Positions 43,828 to 53,266 of a stretch of 64,000 nucleotides of DNA are shown here, one piece after another. Within the stretch, counting starts at the first letter, position 1. Each line of letters starts with the position of its first letter. The position numbers and the translations under genes were made by a program. The notes under the pieces are model-generated. The model was not told the DNA's origin. It was given only the letters and a program-made list of their open reading frames with translations, and ran no database searches. Where the stretch lies: assembly GCF_003991195.1 (NCBI RefSeq), contig NZ_RCWL01000002.1, positions 372,001 through 436,000 on the forward strand. The letters are read 5' to 3'. The stretch comes from Gynurincola endophyticus (GTDB taxonomy: Bacteria > Bacteroidota > Bacteroidia > Chitinophagales > Chitinophagaceae).

Positions 43828-45060
43828 GTACCTGTAGTATTTAATTGTCTAAACTAATAATACGTCCCATCCGTGTAATTCTTTCCGGGATTTGGCATTC
43901 TTAGCAGTCTCTGTCCATTCATTCATACGACAAAAATATTTTTGCAAGATTACATCTAAAACTGAAGCAATCCATAACGATTGAACAACACTTAGCGTAA
44001 AAATGACCATAGCATTCGGCTTATCATCCGGAATTATTTTTGTATAGAACAGAAACAATTATCAATTGAAAAAGAAAAGAGGTAAATACTTCTTATCATA
44101 GTATGTTATATCAGATCAGTCAGGAGAGACAGAAAAAATGATTTTGCAAACAGCTGATGCGTTCTGTATAAACATCCGGTACTTCAGGCAAATATGAGCA
44201 ATAATCATTTATGAGAAACAATACTAGGGTATACCCTTACTTTAAGAATATACAGAATACAGTTTATGCTAAACAATATAGCAATACTAAGCGTAAAAAC
44301 ATAAATAGCTTCATAATTAATTCTAATCTTAAGCATTTATACTTAATTAAGAGCTATATTTTTATTTACTTATTCTACTTCAAATCAATGGTGAATTGAC
44401 AATAGTCAATCAACTGTCAGTTCACTGAAATGATTTCAGATTAATGAAAACTGAGCCATTTGATAGAAAAGGCAAATACGCTCAAAAAATATGATACTCA
44501 TAATAATTACCTTATCGGTACCGGTATTTTCATATATCTCAATTACGGTATTCATCCAAAAAATATTTCACTCAATACATGTTTCTGAATTCAAAATATT
44601 TAGTTTATAAATACATATAACCCCATATAAGATATACCTTATGCTGGTATTAAACTTTGTAAAATTAAATATGACAATTTTTTGACAGACTTCGAAAATG
44701 CTTTTACAAATACTGACTTTTTGAAATATTCCGGAGCAGCAACCTGGATTCTGATAACTACAGATATATTTGTATACGCATACTTTCTTTAAATCGATTA
44801 AACCACTACAGAAATTAACCTGATAGCTGCTTCTTTTTTTCTATCTGTAAAAGCAAAGCGATATATCATTCTAAACCTTCACGTTTGTTCAACTATTTTT
44901 TCGGGTAGATTTAGTTATGAAGGTTTATAAAAAGATAACCCATTCAGGTTAAATCCGAATTAATCTATTAAAACTTTATCATCAGAAACGTTAAGGAAAA
45001 AGTTAGAACCACCCTACAACAAAACACAAAAATTTGATTATCATTAAATTACAACATCTT
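43828..45060. other. about 1.2 kb of AT-rich DNA without a clear gene
   Basis: Contains a doubtful 69-codon minus-strand frame (43849-44058) and otherwise no open frame with protein character. A 35-bp imperfect palindrome lies at 44392-44426. The right end carries the promoter region of the two-component system. Confidence 0.5.
44392..44426. repeat. 35-bp quasi-palindrome in gene-free DNA
   Basis: GTGAATTGACA and TGTCAGTTCAC are 11-bp inverted repeats with one mismatch around a 13-bp centre, which itself contains TTGAC/GTCAA pairing with the left arm. Operator or structural role unknown. Confidence 0.4.
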
Positions 45061-45093
45061 CAGATTTACTTCAGAATCGAATGATTACATTTG
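45061..45093 (+). promoter_or_regulatory. response-regulator box and -7 element of the RR gene
   Basis: CAGATTT-ACTT-CAGAATC (45061-45078), a direct repeat with 11-bp period, lies 25 bp upstream (start to start) of TACATTTG (45086-45093), an exact TAnnTTTG. The same repeat precedes two downstream units. The period and position fit an OmpR-family activator replacing the -33 element. Confidence 0.6.
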
Positions 45094-45115
45094 CTTATTA
45101 CACAAAACCGGTCTG

Positions 45116-45790
45116 ATGAAAGTCTTGATTATTGAAGATGAACAGGAACTAGCGAATAGCATCGCTCAATACCTTTCGGAAGAAAGTTACCGGTGCGAAT
45201 TTGCAACAACTTATCAGGAAGCTTTGGAAAAAGTAGAAATATTCAATTACGATTGTATCGTATTAGACATTATGCTTCCGGGTGGCAGCGGTATGAAAAT
45301 TCTGGAAGTACTGAAACACATGAACAAACAGGATGGCGTGATCATTATTTCAGCCAAAAATTCGTTGGATGATAAAATAAACGGTTTAAAAATCGGTGCT
45401 GATGATTATTTAACCAAACCCTTTCACCTCGCCGAATTATCTGCACGGGTATTTTCCATTATCCGGCGGAAGCAATTCGATAATACCAATACAGTACGTC
45501 ACCACGAAATCACTATCGACCTCTTATCAAAAACAGTAACAGTAAATGACCAGGAAATTATTCTTACTAAAAAAGAATACGATCTGCTGATTTATTTTAT
45601 TGGCAATAAAAACCGGGTGATTTCTAAAAGCACACTGGCTGAACACATTTCGGGTGATTTTGCAGATATGCTGGATAATCACGATTTTGTATATACTCAT
45701 ATAAAAAATCTGAAAAAGAAACTGACTGATGCCGGCAGCCATAATTATTTAAAAACAATTTACGGAACAGGTTACAGATGGGAAGAATGA
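45116..45790 (+). CDS. OmpR/PhoB-family response regulator
   Basis: 224 residues. Receiver domain (1-115) with Glu7/Asp8, the phosphoacceptor Asp51 (VLDIMLPGGSG), Ser79 (IIISAKN) and Lys101 (TKPFH). The DNA-binding winged-helix domain (125-224) contains VNDQEIILTKKEYDLLIYFIGNKNRVISKSTLAEHI and the end IYGTGYRWEE. Phosphorylated by the kinase encoded next, it should bind direct repeats. A repeat of that type lies at its own promoter and upstream of the next two transcription units, so autoregulation is likely. Confidence 0.93.
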   Translation: MKVLIIEDEQELANSIAQYLSEESYRCEFATTYQEALEKVEIFNYDCIVLDIMLPGGSGMKILEVLKHMNKQDGVIIISAKNSLDDKINGLKIGADDYLTKPFHLAELSARVFSIIRRKQFDNTNTVRHHEITIDLLSKTVTVNDQEIILTKKEYDLLIYFIGNKNRVISKSTLAEHISGDFADMLDNHDFVYTHIKNLKKKLTDAGSHNYLKTIYGTGYRWEE

Positions 45791-47067
45791 AAAAGTTATT
45801 AGATCATACACTGAAACCATTTATAGTATATGCATTACTGGTACTTTTATCCAGTATTCCTGTATACTTTTTTCTGGTAGACTGGATATGGTCGAAAGAA
45901 CTCGATGAAAATAATCAACTTATTGCCCAACGAATTGAAAACGAATTTAACGAACAAAATATCAATGACGAGCAACTGGCAGAAAGTATCCGCTTCTGGA
46001 ACAATATACAGCCAGTTAGCAAGATAGAAGCGGCCAACCGTACCCTAACAAAAGACAGTACCTATACCATCCGTCGTCAAAATCCCTATTCAGAACACAT
46101 CGCTGTTGACCGTTTCCGGGTACTGGAAAGAATTATCATTATTAATAACCGGTATTTTATTCTTACAGTAGAAACCAATGTAGAAGAGTCAGAAGAAACC
46201 ATCGCTTATATTGCAGCGATCACCTTTATATTTGGAATAATACTGATCACCGGATTCATTATTCTCAACAGAAGGCTTTCACAGAAACTTTGGAAACCTT
46301 TTAACCATACATTACAAAAATTAAAGTCCTTCAGATTAAACAACGAATCAGTAGTTTCTTTTCAGGATACCCATATTGCAGAATTTAAAGAACTTCATAT
46401 TGCACTTGATAAATTAATCAGTCATAGCATCACCACCTATCAAAGCCAGAAGGAATTCACCGAGAATGCGTCTCATGAACTGCAAACTCCTATCGCGATT
46501 ATCAAAAACAAACTGGATATTCTATTACAAGACAAATCATTAACTGACAATCAATATAATATCATTGAAGAAATTAATCTTACTTTACTGCGGATGTCGC
46601 GTATCAACAAAAACCTGTTACTGCTCGCAAAAATTGAAAACAAACAATTTGAAGATGTTCAGCAATTTAATTTAGCCAATACTGTAGATAATGCAATGAA
46701 TGAATTAGACGATTTCTTCGAAAACAAACAAATATCCTTGCAAAAAAACCTGCAACCGGCGATCGTTACCTCTAATCAGGCGCTAACAGAAATATTAATG
46801 AACAATTTATTGCTGAATGCGATCCGTCATTCACCCACCGGTTCATCGATCAACATCCGGCTGACCGGCCATCAGTTAACCGTTGCAAATGCAGGTACCC
46901 TGGCCCTTGATAAAAATACTCTTTTTGACCGTTTTAAGAAAACGGCCCCGGATACAAAAGGAAGCGGATTGGGACTGGCCATTGTCAAAGAAATCTGTAA
47001 CAATAACGGCTGGACCATCGATTACCGATTTGAGCACCGGCAACATCATTTTACATTGCACTTTTAA
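45787..47067 (+). CDS. sensor histidine kinase
   Basis: 426 residues from the ATG that overlaps the regulator stop (ATGA); an alternative ATG lies three codons upstream. Two membrane helices (about 10-32 and 140-162) enclose a periplasmic sensor region of about 105 residues with no recognised domain. They are followed by a HAMP-like linker, the HisKA domain with the phosphoacceptor His230 (FTENASHELQTPIAI), and the HATPase_c domain (NNLLLNAIRHSPTGS N box, DTKGSGLGLAIVKEI G box). Length and layout resemble small Bacteroidota EnvZ/RstB-like kinases. The signal is unknown. Confidence 0.92.
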   Translation: MKKLLDHTLKPFIVYALLVLLSSIPVYFFLVDWIWSKELDENNQLIAQRIENEFNEQNINDEQLAESIRFWNNIQPVSKIEAANRTLTKDSTYTIRRQNPYSEHIAVDRFRVLERIIIINNRYFILTVETNVEESEETIAYIAAITFIFGIILITGFIILNRRLSQKLWKPFNHTLQKLKSFRLNNESVVSFQDTHIAEFKELHIALDKLISHSITTYQSQKEFTENASHELQTPIAIIKNKLDILLQDKSLTDNQYNIIEEINLTLLRMSRINKNLLLLAKIENKQFEDVQQFNLANTVDNAMNELDDFFENKQISLQKNLQPAIVTSNQALTEILMNNLLLNAIRHSPTGSSINIRLTGHQLTVANAGTLALDKNTLFDRFKKTAPDTKGSGLGLAIVKEICNNNGWTIDYRFEHRQHHFTLHF

Positions 47068-47070
47068 CTA

Positions 47071-47102
47071 CAGAATTGCTTCAGAATTGCCCTTTAACTT
47101 TG
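47071..47102 (+). promoter_or_regulatory. response-regulator box and -7 element of the methyltransferase gene
   Basis: A perfect CAGAATT-GCTT-CAGAATT (47071-47088) lies 24 bp (start to start) upstream of TAACTTTG (47095-47102). The geometry matches the other two copies. Confidence 0.7.
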
Positions 47103-47120
47103 GTAATAAAATACCCTATC

Positions 47121-47879
47121 ATGGCACTTCATGAAGAATTAGAATCACAAGGTAACTGGCTTTTCAAGTACAGAAGTTATCTTCCGCTCTTTGTTCTGTT
47201 TATAGGAACGATTATGTATATCAGAACAGAACTTTATCCACAAACCTTTTTCCTTGAAAACACGCCCTCAGAATTCTATTATGAAAGAATGTGTTTATTC
47301 GTCAGTTTACTGGGGCTCCTGACAAGAATTATAACGGTAGGATACACGCCTGCCAATACCTCCGGTAGAAATGTAAAAGCTCAGGTGGCGGAAACTTTAA
47401 ATACAACCGGTATTTATTCAATGGTAAGGCATCCTTTGTATTTGGGAAATTACTTTATGTGGCTGGGCCTGGCATTAATGTCGGGTAATTTCTGGTTCAT
47501 CATTGCCTTCTCACTTTTTTATTGGTTGTATTATGAAAGAATCATGTTTGCAGAAGAACAGTTTCTTAGAAACAAGTTCGGAAAAACTTATACTGACTGG
47601 GCCGAACATACACCTGCATTTATTCCTTCACTGCATCTTGTTAACTATAAAAAATCACCTTATACATTCAGTTGGAAAAAAGTACTGAAAAAAGAAAAAA
47701 ACGGATTAGTAGCAGTTTTTTTGCTGTTTACATTTTTTAACGTAACCGGAAAACTCATTGAACACAAAACGGATTATGATTATTTTCTTCTATCCATGAC
47801 CGTTACCACCGGTATTTTATATTTATTATTAAAATACCTGAAAAAATACACAACAGTTTTGAATGAAGAAGGACGATAG
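47121..47879 (+). CDS. isoprenylcysteine/phospholipid methyltransferase-like membrane protein
   Basis: 252 residues with six or seven hydrophobic helices. The ICMT/PEMT signature is clear: TLNTTGIYSMVRHPLYLGNYFMWLGLAL followed by YERIMFAEEQFLRNKFGKTYTDWAEHTPAFIPSL. Such enzymes methylate lipids, prenyl cysteines or other membrane substrates using S-adenosylmethionine. The start was placed after the -7 box; a longer frame begins 15 codons upstream, inside the promoter. It has its own copy of the repeat found at the two-component promoter, so it is probably induced by that system. Confidence 0.82.
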   Translation: MALHEELESQGNWLFKYRSYLPLFVLFIGTIMYIRTELYPQTFFLENTPSEFYYERMCLFVSLLGLLTRIITVGYTPANTSGRNVKAQVAETLNTTGIYSMVRHPLYLGNYFMWLGLALMSGNFWFIIAFSLFYWLYYERIMFAEEQFLRNKFGKTYTDWAEHTPAFIPSLHLVNYKKSPYTFSWKKVLKKEKNGLVAVFLLFTFFNVTGKLIEHKTDYDYFLLSMTVTTGILYLLLKYLKKYTTVLNEEGR

Positions 47880-47881
47880 TT

Positions 47882-47913
47882 CAGAATTGCTTCAGAATTA
47901 CAGTCGAGTTTTG
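47882..47913 (+). promoter_or_regulatory. response-regulator box upstream of the Omp85-like gene
   Basis: A perfect CAGAATT-GCTT-CAGAATT (47882-47899) with GAGTTTTG (47906-47913), a 7/8 match to TAnnTTTG, 24 bp downstream (start to start). The ATG lies at 47937. Confidence 0.65.
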
Positions 47914-47936
47914 TAAAAACCATAAGATTATCGACT

Positions 47937-49346
47937 ATGAAGCAATTATCAACGATTCTGATGCTACTATTTTGCTTTACTATTTCAAAAGCACAACAAA
48001 TAAATGATTCTGTTAAAGTCAGGGATACACTTGCTTTTATAAAATCGAAACGTATCAACGACAAAGACCTGATCCTGAAAAAAGAAGGTCGTTTTTTAAC
48101 GGGCATTCCCGAATTGTCTTCCGATCCGGTAACCGGATTCGGATTCGGTGTAAGAACCAATACTTACTGGAACGGTACCCGTGAAGACAGCCTGTTTGCT
48201 TACACCCCTTATCTGATGCGATTACGGGCAAACGCCTCCTGGTACACTTCAAATGCCAAAGAGTTATTTCTTTCGCTCGACATCCCTTACTATAAGGGTA
48301 CCAGATGGCGCTTCAGGGTTGATTTTAAGGCGCAGCAGAACCCTGCCAATCTTTATTTCGGATTAACAGAAGCTACTTTAGGTAAGCTACATTTACCATC
48401 TGACCTCAACACTACTTTTGATACGTACAAAGCTTATAACAATGCCAGAAAGTTATTGCGTGCAGGTGAAAACGGAGAGGCCGTTATTGTAACCGATGCC
48501 CTTTCAAACCGGTTCAGAGAAACTGAATTTATGCTGAACCTGAAAGCTGATTATGCTATAGGAAACGGTAAATGGCGCATCATGGCAGGATATGAAATAC
48601 AACACCTCAGCTATAAAACATTTGAAGGAATGGATGCAGCAGCAGTTGATCCGTTAACCGGCAACAAAACAGAAGCACCGAATGGATTTTCATTACTTCG
48701 CAGACATTTTGACGATCAACAAATTTCGGGATTAAACGGTGGTTGGGTATCAATTATTCAAAACGCATTGATCTATGATACGCGCGACTTTGAGCCTGAT
48801 GCTACGAAAGGGTTGTATGTTGAAATCGCGAATGAATACTCCTCCAAACTGATCGGGTCGCAATTCGACTTTGATAAGCTATTTATACAGGGGCGGTATT
48901 TTCAAAAACTGCCTGTCGGCAGCAGAACAATTTTTGCCGGACGTGTAGGAATCGGCCATATTTTTGGATCAAACGCACCTTTTTTTGAATACCAGGATCA
49001 ATGGTCACCCGAAGGAAGTATTAATGCACTGGGTGGAAGAAGTTCACTCCGGGGCTACAGAGCCAACCGTTTTCTTGCCCGCTCTATGTGGTTCGCTAAT
49101 TTAGAAATGCGGATTCGCATAGCGGAAACAGCCTTTCTCAACCAGCACCTGAGTTTTAACGTCGTTCCATTTTTTGATATGGGTACCGTTCGTGACAGTT
49201 GGCAGAATTTGAGCTTTAAACATCTGAAAACCTCTTACGGATCCGGTTTAAGAATCGGCTGGAATCAATCTACCACCATTTATTTCGATTATGGCATCTC
49301 TAAAGAAGATAAATTGTTTTTCTTTGGTATCGGACAATCTTTTTAA
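47937..49346 (+). CDS. Omp85/BamA-TamA type outer-membrane barrel protein
   Basis: 469 residues with a signal peptide (MKQLSTILMLLFCFTISKAQ). The rest is a beta barrel with the Omp85 surface-antigen signature: LIYDTRDFEPDATKGLYVEIANE, LGGRSSLRGYRANRF (the RGY equivalent of the VRGF lid motif) and a C-terminal aromatic end (FFFGIGQSF). It lacks POTRA repeats, so it is a short single-domain member (D15-like), not the essential BamA. The repeat upstream ties its expression to the two-component system. The EamA gene follows after 17 bp. Confidence 0.82.
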   Translation: MKQLSTILMLLFCFTISKAQQINDSVKVRDTLAFIKSKRINDKDLILKKEGRFLTGIPELSSDPVTGFGFGVRTNTYWNGTREDSLFAYTPYLMRLRANASWYTSNAKELFLSLDIPYYKGTRWRFRVDFKAQQNPANLYFGLTEATLGKLHLPSDLNTTFDTYKAYNNARKLLRAGENGEAVIVTDALSNRFRETEFMLNLKADYAIGNGKWRIMAGYEIQHLSYKTFEGMDAAAVDPLTGNKTEAPNGFSLLRRHFDDQQISGLNGGWVSIIQNALIYDTRDFEPDATKGLYVEIANEYSSKLIGSQFDFDKLFIQGRYFQKLPVGSRTIFAGRVGIGHIFGSNAPFFEYQDQWSPEGSINALGGRSSLRGYRANRFLARSMWFANLEMRIRIAETAFLNQHLSFNVVPFFDMGTVRDSWQNLSFKHLKTSYGSGLRIGWNQSTTIYFDYGISKEDKLFFFGIGQSF

Positions 49347-49363
49347 CCAGTAAAAGAAAACCT

Positions 49364-49780
49364 ATGTGGTGGATATATGCAATGTTATCAGCCCTCTTTG
49401 CTTCTCTTACAGCCATCTTTGCCAAACAGGGAGTAACTAATATCAGCTCAAATCTGGCAACAGGTATCAGAACCATTATCATTTTAATAATGGTCTGGTG
49501 TATTATACTTGCGAAAGGGGAAGCAAAATCCATCTCCACCCTATCTAAACATAATTTGTTATTTTTAGCACTTTCGGGTATCGGAACGGGCCTCTCCTGG
49601 TTATTTTATTTTAAAGCCCTGCAAATCGGTAATGTATCACAGGTAGCAGTAGTTGATAAACTGAGTGTTGCATTAACCATTCTACTGGCAGTTCTTTTTT
49701 TAGGAGAAACCCTCACCTGGAAAACAGCTATCGGTGCCTCACTGATTATAGCAGGAACACTTATTATTATCACCAAATAA
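49364..49780 (+). CDS. short EamA-family (DMT) transporter
   Basis: 138 residues with five hydrophobic helices and a single EamA repeat (MLSALFASLTAIFAKQG, GEAKSISTLSKHNLLFLALSGIGTGLSWLFYFKALQIG, LFLGETLTWKTAIGASLIIAG). Single-domain members work as dimers to export metabolites or membrane precursors. It probably belongs to the operon of the Omp85-like gene. Confidence 0.85.
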   Translation: MWWIYAMLSALFASLTAIFAKQGVTNISSNLATGIRTIIILIMVWCIILAKGEAKSISTLSKHNLLFLALSGIGTGLSWLFYFKALQIGNVSQVAVVDKLSVALTILLAVLFLGETLTWKTAIGASLIIAGTLIIITK

Positions 49781-49941
49781 AATACAAAAAAAGCCCGGAA
49801 TTTAGTGGCATCTCATTTGTTACAGCATCATATAACAGGATGTAAAAAAGTATTTTTTTCAACAAATATCTGATTAACAATACTTTTGATTTAATCAATT
49901 TCACCTGTCTATATTTTTAAAATCGTACAATATTTGTAAGG

Positions 49942-50457
49942 ATGAAAATCTTAAACTTTATAACTACCCGCAGAATACTGTTAGCATTAATATTGCCCAC
50001 ATTATTATTGAGTGCCTGCAGTAAAGATAAAGACGATCAGAAGGATGATTCTAATTCATTCATGCTGAAGGATACCAGGTATTCAGTAAATATTGCCAGT
50101 TTGCAGCTACAGAATAATAGTTCTGGCATGTCTGACGCTGTCATTCTTTTAACAGGTGGTAATGGTTCCCGAATCGGAACTACCAGTTTTATTGTGAGCT
50201 TTTCCACAGCAGGTGGAATAAATGGTACTTATACTGCTGCCAGCGGTGGTAATGTCGGAACACATGGAACATATGCCGCTCACCTCGCAACTTATTCTAT
50301 TCAGAATGGGGGTGATTTACAAACCGGTGGGTACGCTACCGGCCCGTTGAAGATTACTTCACATGGCAACAATGAATATTCGGTGGAGTTTACAGTAAAG
50401 TATAATGACAATACGGAAGCCTCTGCAAATATCAAACGAATCTTTACGATTCCTTAA
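49942..50457 (+). CDS. lipoprotein of unknown function
   Basis: 171 residues with the lipobox LLLSAC, then an acidic linker (SKDKDDQKDDSN) and a Gly-, Ser- and Thr-rich beta region (GGINGTYTAASGGNVGTHGTYAAHLATYSIQNGGDL). It resembles small surface-exposed Bacteroidota lipoproteins. No catalytic motif is seen. It has a terminator immediately after and stands alone. Confidence 0.7.
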   Translation: MKILNFITTRRILLALILPTLLLSACSKDKDDQKDDSNSFMLKDTRYSVNIASLQLQNNSSGMSDAVILLTGGNGSRIGTTSFIVSFSTAGGINGTYTAASGGNVGTHGTYAAHLATYSIQNGGDLQTGGYATGPLKITSHGNNEYSVEFTVKYNDNTEASANIKRIFTIP

Positions 50458-50471
50458 ATGCATATAATTAA

Positions 50472-50507
50472 AAAAGAGAGCGATTTCTTTACAGAATCGC
50501 CCTCTTT
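50472..50507. terminator. terminator between convergent lipoprotein and secreted-protein genes
   Basis: Stem AAAGAG-A-GCGATT / AATCGC-C-CTCTTT with one mismatch and an 8-nt loop, A-rich on the left and T-rich on the right. Confidence 0.75.
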
Positions 50508-50530
50508 TATTATTTTATTTATACACTCCA

Positions 50531-51163
50531 TTAGTCATCATTCCCCTGCCACCAATCCGGCCTCATATCCGCATCTGCTACTTTCGACCCCATGTAAACA
50601 CTTACACGCCACTCATACACATCATAAGATAATTCAAGGTTTACATAAAAATTTCTAAAGCGTCTGTCGGCAGTCTGAAACTGATACTTCGAAGTTACAA
50701 AGTCTTTCTCATCTGTCATTTCATCAAACTCACCGTCCAGATAATAAATAGATCCGTCTACCACTTTAATTTTACAGGAACGTAATCTGCTATTTATTTT
50801 TTTATACAGATACTGGGCTTCTTCTTTCAGTTCCGTTCTCAACAAAATGGCGTTCCAACTGGCAGAAGTATCCAATCCTGAATTATAGTTCTCCACATAA
50901 CATTCAATACTGTTAGGGAGTACTATTTTAGACTGGAATTTTTCATAATCGCCCCAGCCTTCCAGCAAGTTTGCTTTTACGTGTTTAAAGTTGTACGGAA
51001 AGTCCAGCAGTACTTCCTGTAACCCGCTGTGAAATCTTTTGAGCTCGGTAGAGTCTTCAATTTCGGCAACTTCTTTCTGGGTTTTGAATTTAGAAAATAA
51101 CGATTGAGCTGAACTGTTCAATCCTACCGTTATTACTAAGAGTAAACAAGTCAATTTTTTCAT
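50531..51163 (-). CDS. secreted protein of unknown function
   Basis: 210 residues from the ATG preceding the signal peptide (MKKLTCLLLVITVGLNSSAQ); an in-frame ATG lies two codons earlier. The mature part is alternating helix and strand (RFHSGLQEVLLDFPYNFKHVKANLLEGWGDYEKFQSKI) and ends with an acidic, Trp-containing tail. I do not recognise the family. It probably resides in the periplasm. Confidence 0.7.
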   Translation of the reverse strand: MKKLTCLLLVITVGLNSSAQSLFSKFKTQKEVAEIEDSTELKRFHSGLQEVLLDFPYNFKHVKANLLEGWGDYEKFQSKIVLPNSIECYVENYNSGLDTSASWNAILLRTELKEEAQYLYKKINSRLRSCKIKVVDGSIYYLDGEFDEMTDEKDFVTSKYQFQTADRRFRNFYVNLELSYDVYEWRVSVYMGSKVADADMRPDWWQGNDD

Positions 51164-51280
51164 GGTCAATCAGAGGTATTTGACTTTTAACGAAAAAAAT
51201 TGCTTTTCAGTATGTTTACTGATAACTTTTTATAATGACCACATATACACTGCTCTATCGCTTTAATTCTTAATTAAGAC

Positions 51281-52090
51281 TTAGCTGTTCTTCTCCGCTT
51301 GTCTGTCAGACTGTGATTTATCTTCCGCTACTCCGGCTTTCCAGTATGAATAGGCGTAGAGTTCGTCAGAAGTCCAGCCTTTTTCTTTACGCAGATAAGC
51401 GCGGATATTTTTTACACTGTTGAATTCGGCAGCCACGTGACCGAACTTAGCACCTTCAGGAATAGTAACTTTTTTCACTTCCTCAAAAAGCCTGCTTCCC
51501 TGTTGCGGTTGATCGTTATGAAGCCATACAAAGTCTATAGCGGCTTTTGCAGGCAATTGCTGCTCGTCTTCTTTTCCATGCACCTCAATAATACAAACGC
51601 CACGGGCGGAGGCAGGAAGCGCCTCTAAAACAGCACTCAGCACAGGAATGGCAGTAGCATCCCCTGCCAGTAAATACCAGTCAGCAACAGGTACCAGTTC
51701 TTTTGGATCTGTACGCATCAATATACCCAGCTGATCACCGGGTTTTGCATTCAAAGCCCATTTAGAAGCCGGCCCTTCATCGCCATGACTTACAAAGTCA
51801 ATGATTAATTCTTTCCTTTCGAGATTTAAACCTCTGTGTGTATAAGTTCTGACAGCGGGTGCCAGTTCTTTAGGGGGATGAATCCATTCATGAGTAGTGG
51901 CATTCAGCTCGGGAAAGTGTACTTCTTTTACGCCATCCGGTGGAACCAGTATTTTATTATTGTCACCGATGGTGGTATTTGCGAACTGTTCGAGCTCATC
52001 AGCAGTAAGAAATACTCTTACAAAATGTGGGGTAATAAATTCTTTACGCGTAACGGTTCCTACTACTCTTCCGGGTTTTGACTTAGCCAT
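51281..52090 (-). CDS. siderophore-interacting protein (FAD-dependent ferric reductase)
   Basis: 269 residues, cytosolic. It matches the SIP/ViuB family: PGRVVGTVTRKEFITPHFVRVFL, the FAD-binding segment AVRTYTHRG, the conserved WYLLAGDATAIPVLSAVLEALP (NAD(P)H domain), and the C-terminal AYSYWKAG. It releases iron from siderophores by reduction. It could work with the receptor and PepSY pair at 34940-38457. The start MAKSKPGRV is preferred over an ATG three codons upstream. Confidence 0.92.
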   Translation of the reverse strand: MAKSKPGRVVGTVTRKEFITPHFVRVFLTADELEQFANTTIGDNNKILVPPDGVKEVHFPELNATTHEWIHPPKELAPAVRTYTHRGLNLERKELIIDFVSHGDEGPASKWALNAKPGDQLGILMRTDPKELVPVADWYLLAGDATAIPVLSAVLEALPASARGVCIIEVHGKEDEQQLPAKAAIDFVWLHNDQPQQGSRLFEEVKKVTIPEGAKFGHVAAEFNSVKNIRAYLRKEKGWTSDELYAYSYWKAGVAEDKSQSDRQAEKNS

Positions 52091-52099
52091 GATAAACAT

Positions 52100-52625
52100 T
52101 TAAAACATTACAATAATCAGCTGTTACAACACAACTCCTCTCCTGCACTAATCAGCTATCTGAATACCTAACATTCTTATCCGCAAAAGGTTTTGCTAAA
52201 ATGTAAAAGCATGAATAAATTCCAGAAGAGAAAAGAGTGCTCATTAATTGTAAAAAAACTGTCATGCAATAGAAATAGGAATGATGGCGCAAAAGTCGTA
52301 TTATTTAACAAACTCACAATCATCACATTACAGAAAAATGTTAATCTTCTTAATTCTATCTGTGATTGAAACTGCCGTTTAAAACATGAAGTAAATGAAG
52401 CCTTGACAGTTGTAAGAGAATGAAGGTATGAAGGTAAAGCAGCGCGGAAGACAGCACTTCATTCGCTTTTCAACTTCATTTTCTTCATGTTTATGATGGT
52501 GATTATAAGATAGAATAAGCCAAAGCGAAGCGGCAGGGGTATCTTAACTTCTTAATGGCAAAAACTTGTATCCATCATTTATCATTTGGTAAATAATTTA
52601 AATAAATTCTCTATAATTTGCAGTT
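52100..52625. other. 526-bp spacer without a gene
   Basis: Divergent region between the siderophore-interacting protein and the Crp/Fnr regulator. No open frame or RNA recognised. TATAATTTG at about 52611-52619 could be a variant -7 box with a 3-base spacer for the regulator. Confidence 0.45.
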
Positions 52626-53192
52626 ATGGACGAACTGGTGAACTATATCTTACAATTTGGCAATCTGAATAAGCAACAAACAGATCTTATTACGGGTAAG
52701 GCTACAATAGTGCAGCTGCAAAAAGACCAATATTTTTCTGAAGCCGGTCACATTCCACGCCAGGTTGGATTCATTATAGAAGGTGTAATGCGGGGCTGTT
52801 ACTACAACAATAAGGGTGAAGAGATTACGCGTTGTTTTATCAGTGAAAACAGTCTGGTAGCAGATTATGTTAATTTCGAATCCAATACGGTTTCTTCTGA
52901 GTATTTACAAGCCTGTACACCTTGCAAACTTGTAGTATTTTCCAGGCAACAATGGGACGAACTTTCTCATATTATCGTAGGTTGGAATGATATTAAAAAT
53001 AAGATGGTACAGCTTTGTATGTATCAGAAATCGAGAAAGGGTCCGGTCATATCACAAGATGCAACAACACGTTATCTGGAGTTTCTGGAAAACTATCCCT
53101 CTCTGATAAATCGTATACCTTTGTCTTTTATAGCTTCCTACTTAGGAATTACCCAGCAATCACTCAGCAGAATAAGAAAAAACATTCGCTGA
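52626..53192 (+). CDS. Crp/Fnr family transcriptional regulator
   Basis: 188 residues. Residues 1-115 are a cyclic-nucleotide-binding-like beta barrel (QYFSEAGHIPRQVGFIIEGVMRGCYYNNKGEEITRCFI); 120-188 contain a short helical linker and the helix-turn-helix (IPLSFIASYLGITQQSLSRIRKNI). The ligand-binding residues of true Crp are not conserved, as is usual for this Bacteroidota subgroup. It lies 74 bp upstream of an SDR on the same strand, which it may control. Confidence 0.9.
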   Translation: MDELVNYILQFGNLNKQQTDLITGKATIVQLQKDQYFSEAGHIPRQVGFIIEGVMRGCYYNNKGEEITRCFISENSLVADYVNFESNTVSSEYLQACTPCKLVVFSRQQWDELSHIIVGWNDIKNKMVQLCMYQKSRKGPVISQDATTRYLEFLENYPSLINRIPLSFIASYLGITQQSLSRIRKNIR

Positions 53193-53266
53193 TTCCTTTT
53201 TACCAAATGGTAAGTGATTACAGTTTTTAACGCTGCAATTTTGTTGTGAAGTTTAAAAACAAAATC

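Noticed and set aside
43849-44058. A 69-codon minus-strand frame ending NEWTETAKNAKSRKELHGWD
   Set aside because: The C-terminal part is protein-like, but there is no start region, family or context, so it may be debris. Not strong enough to annotate.
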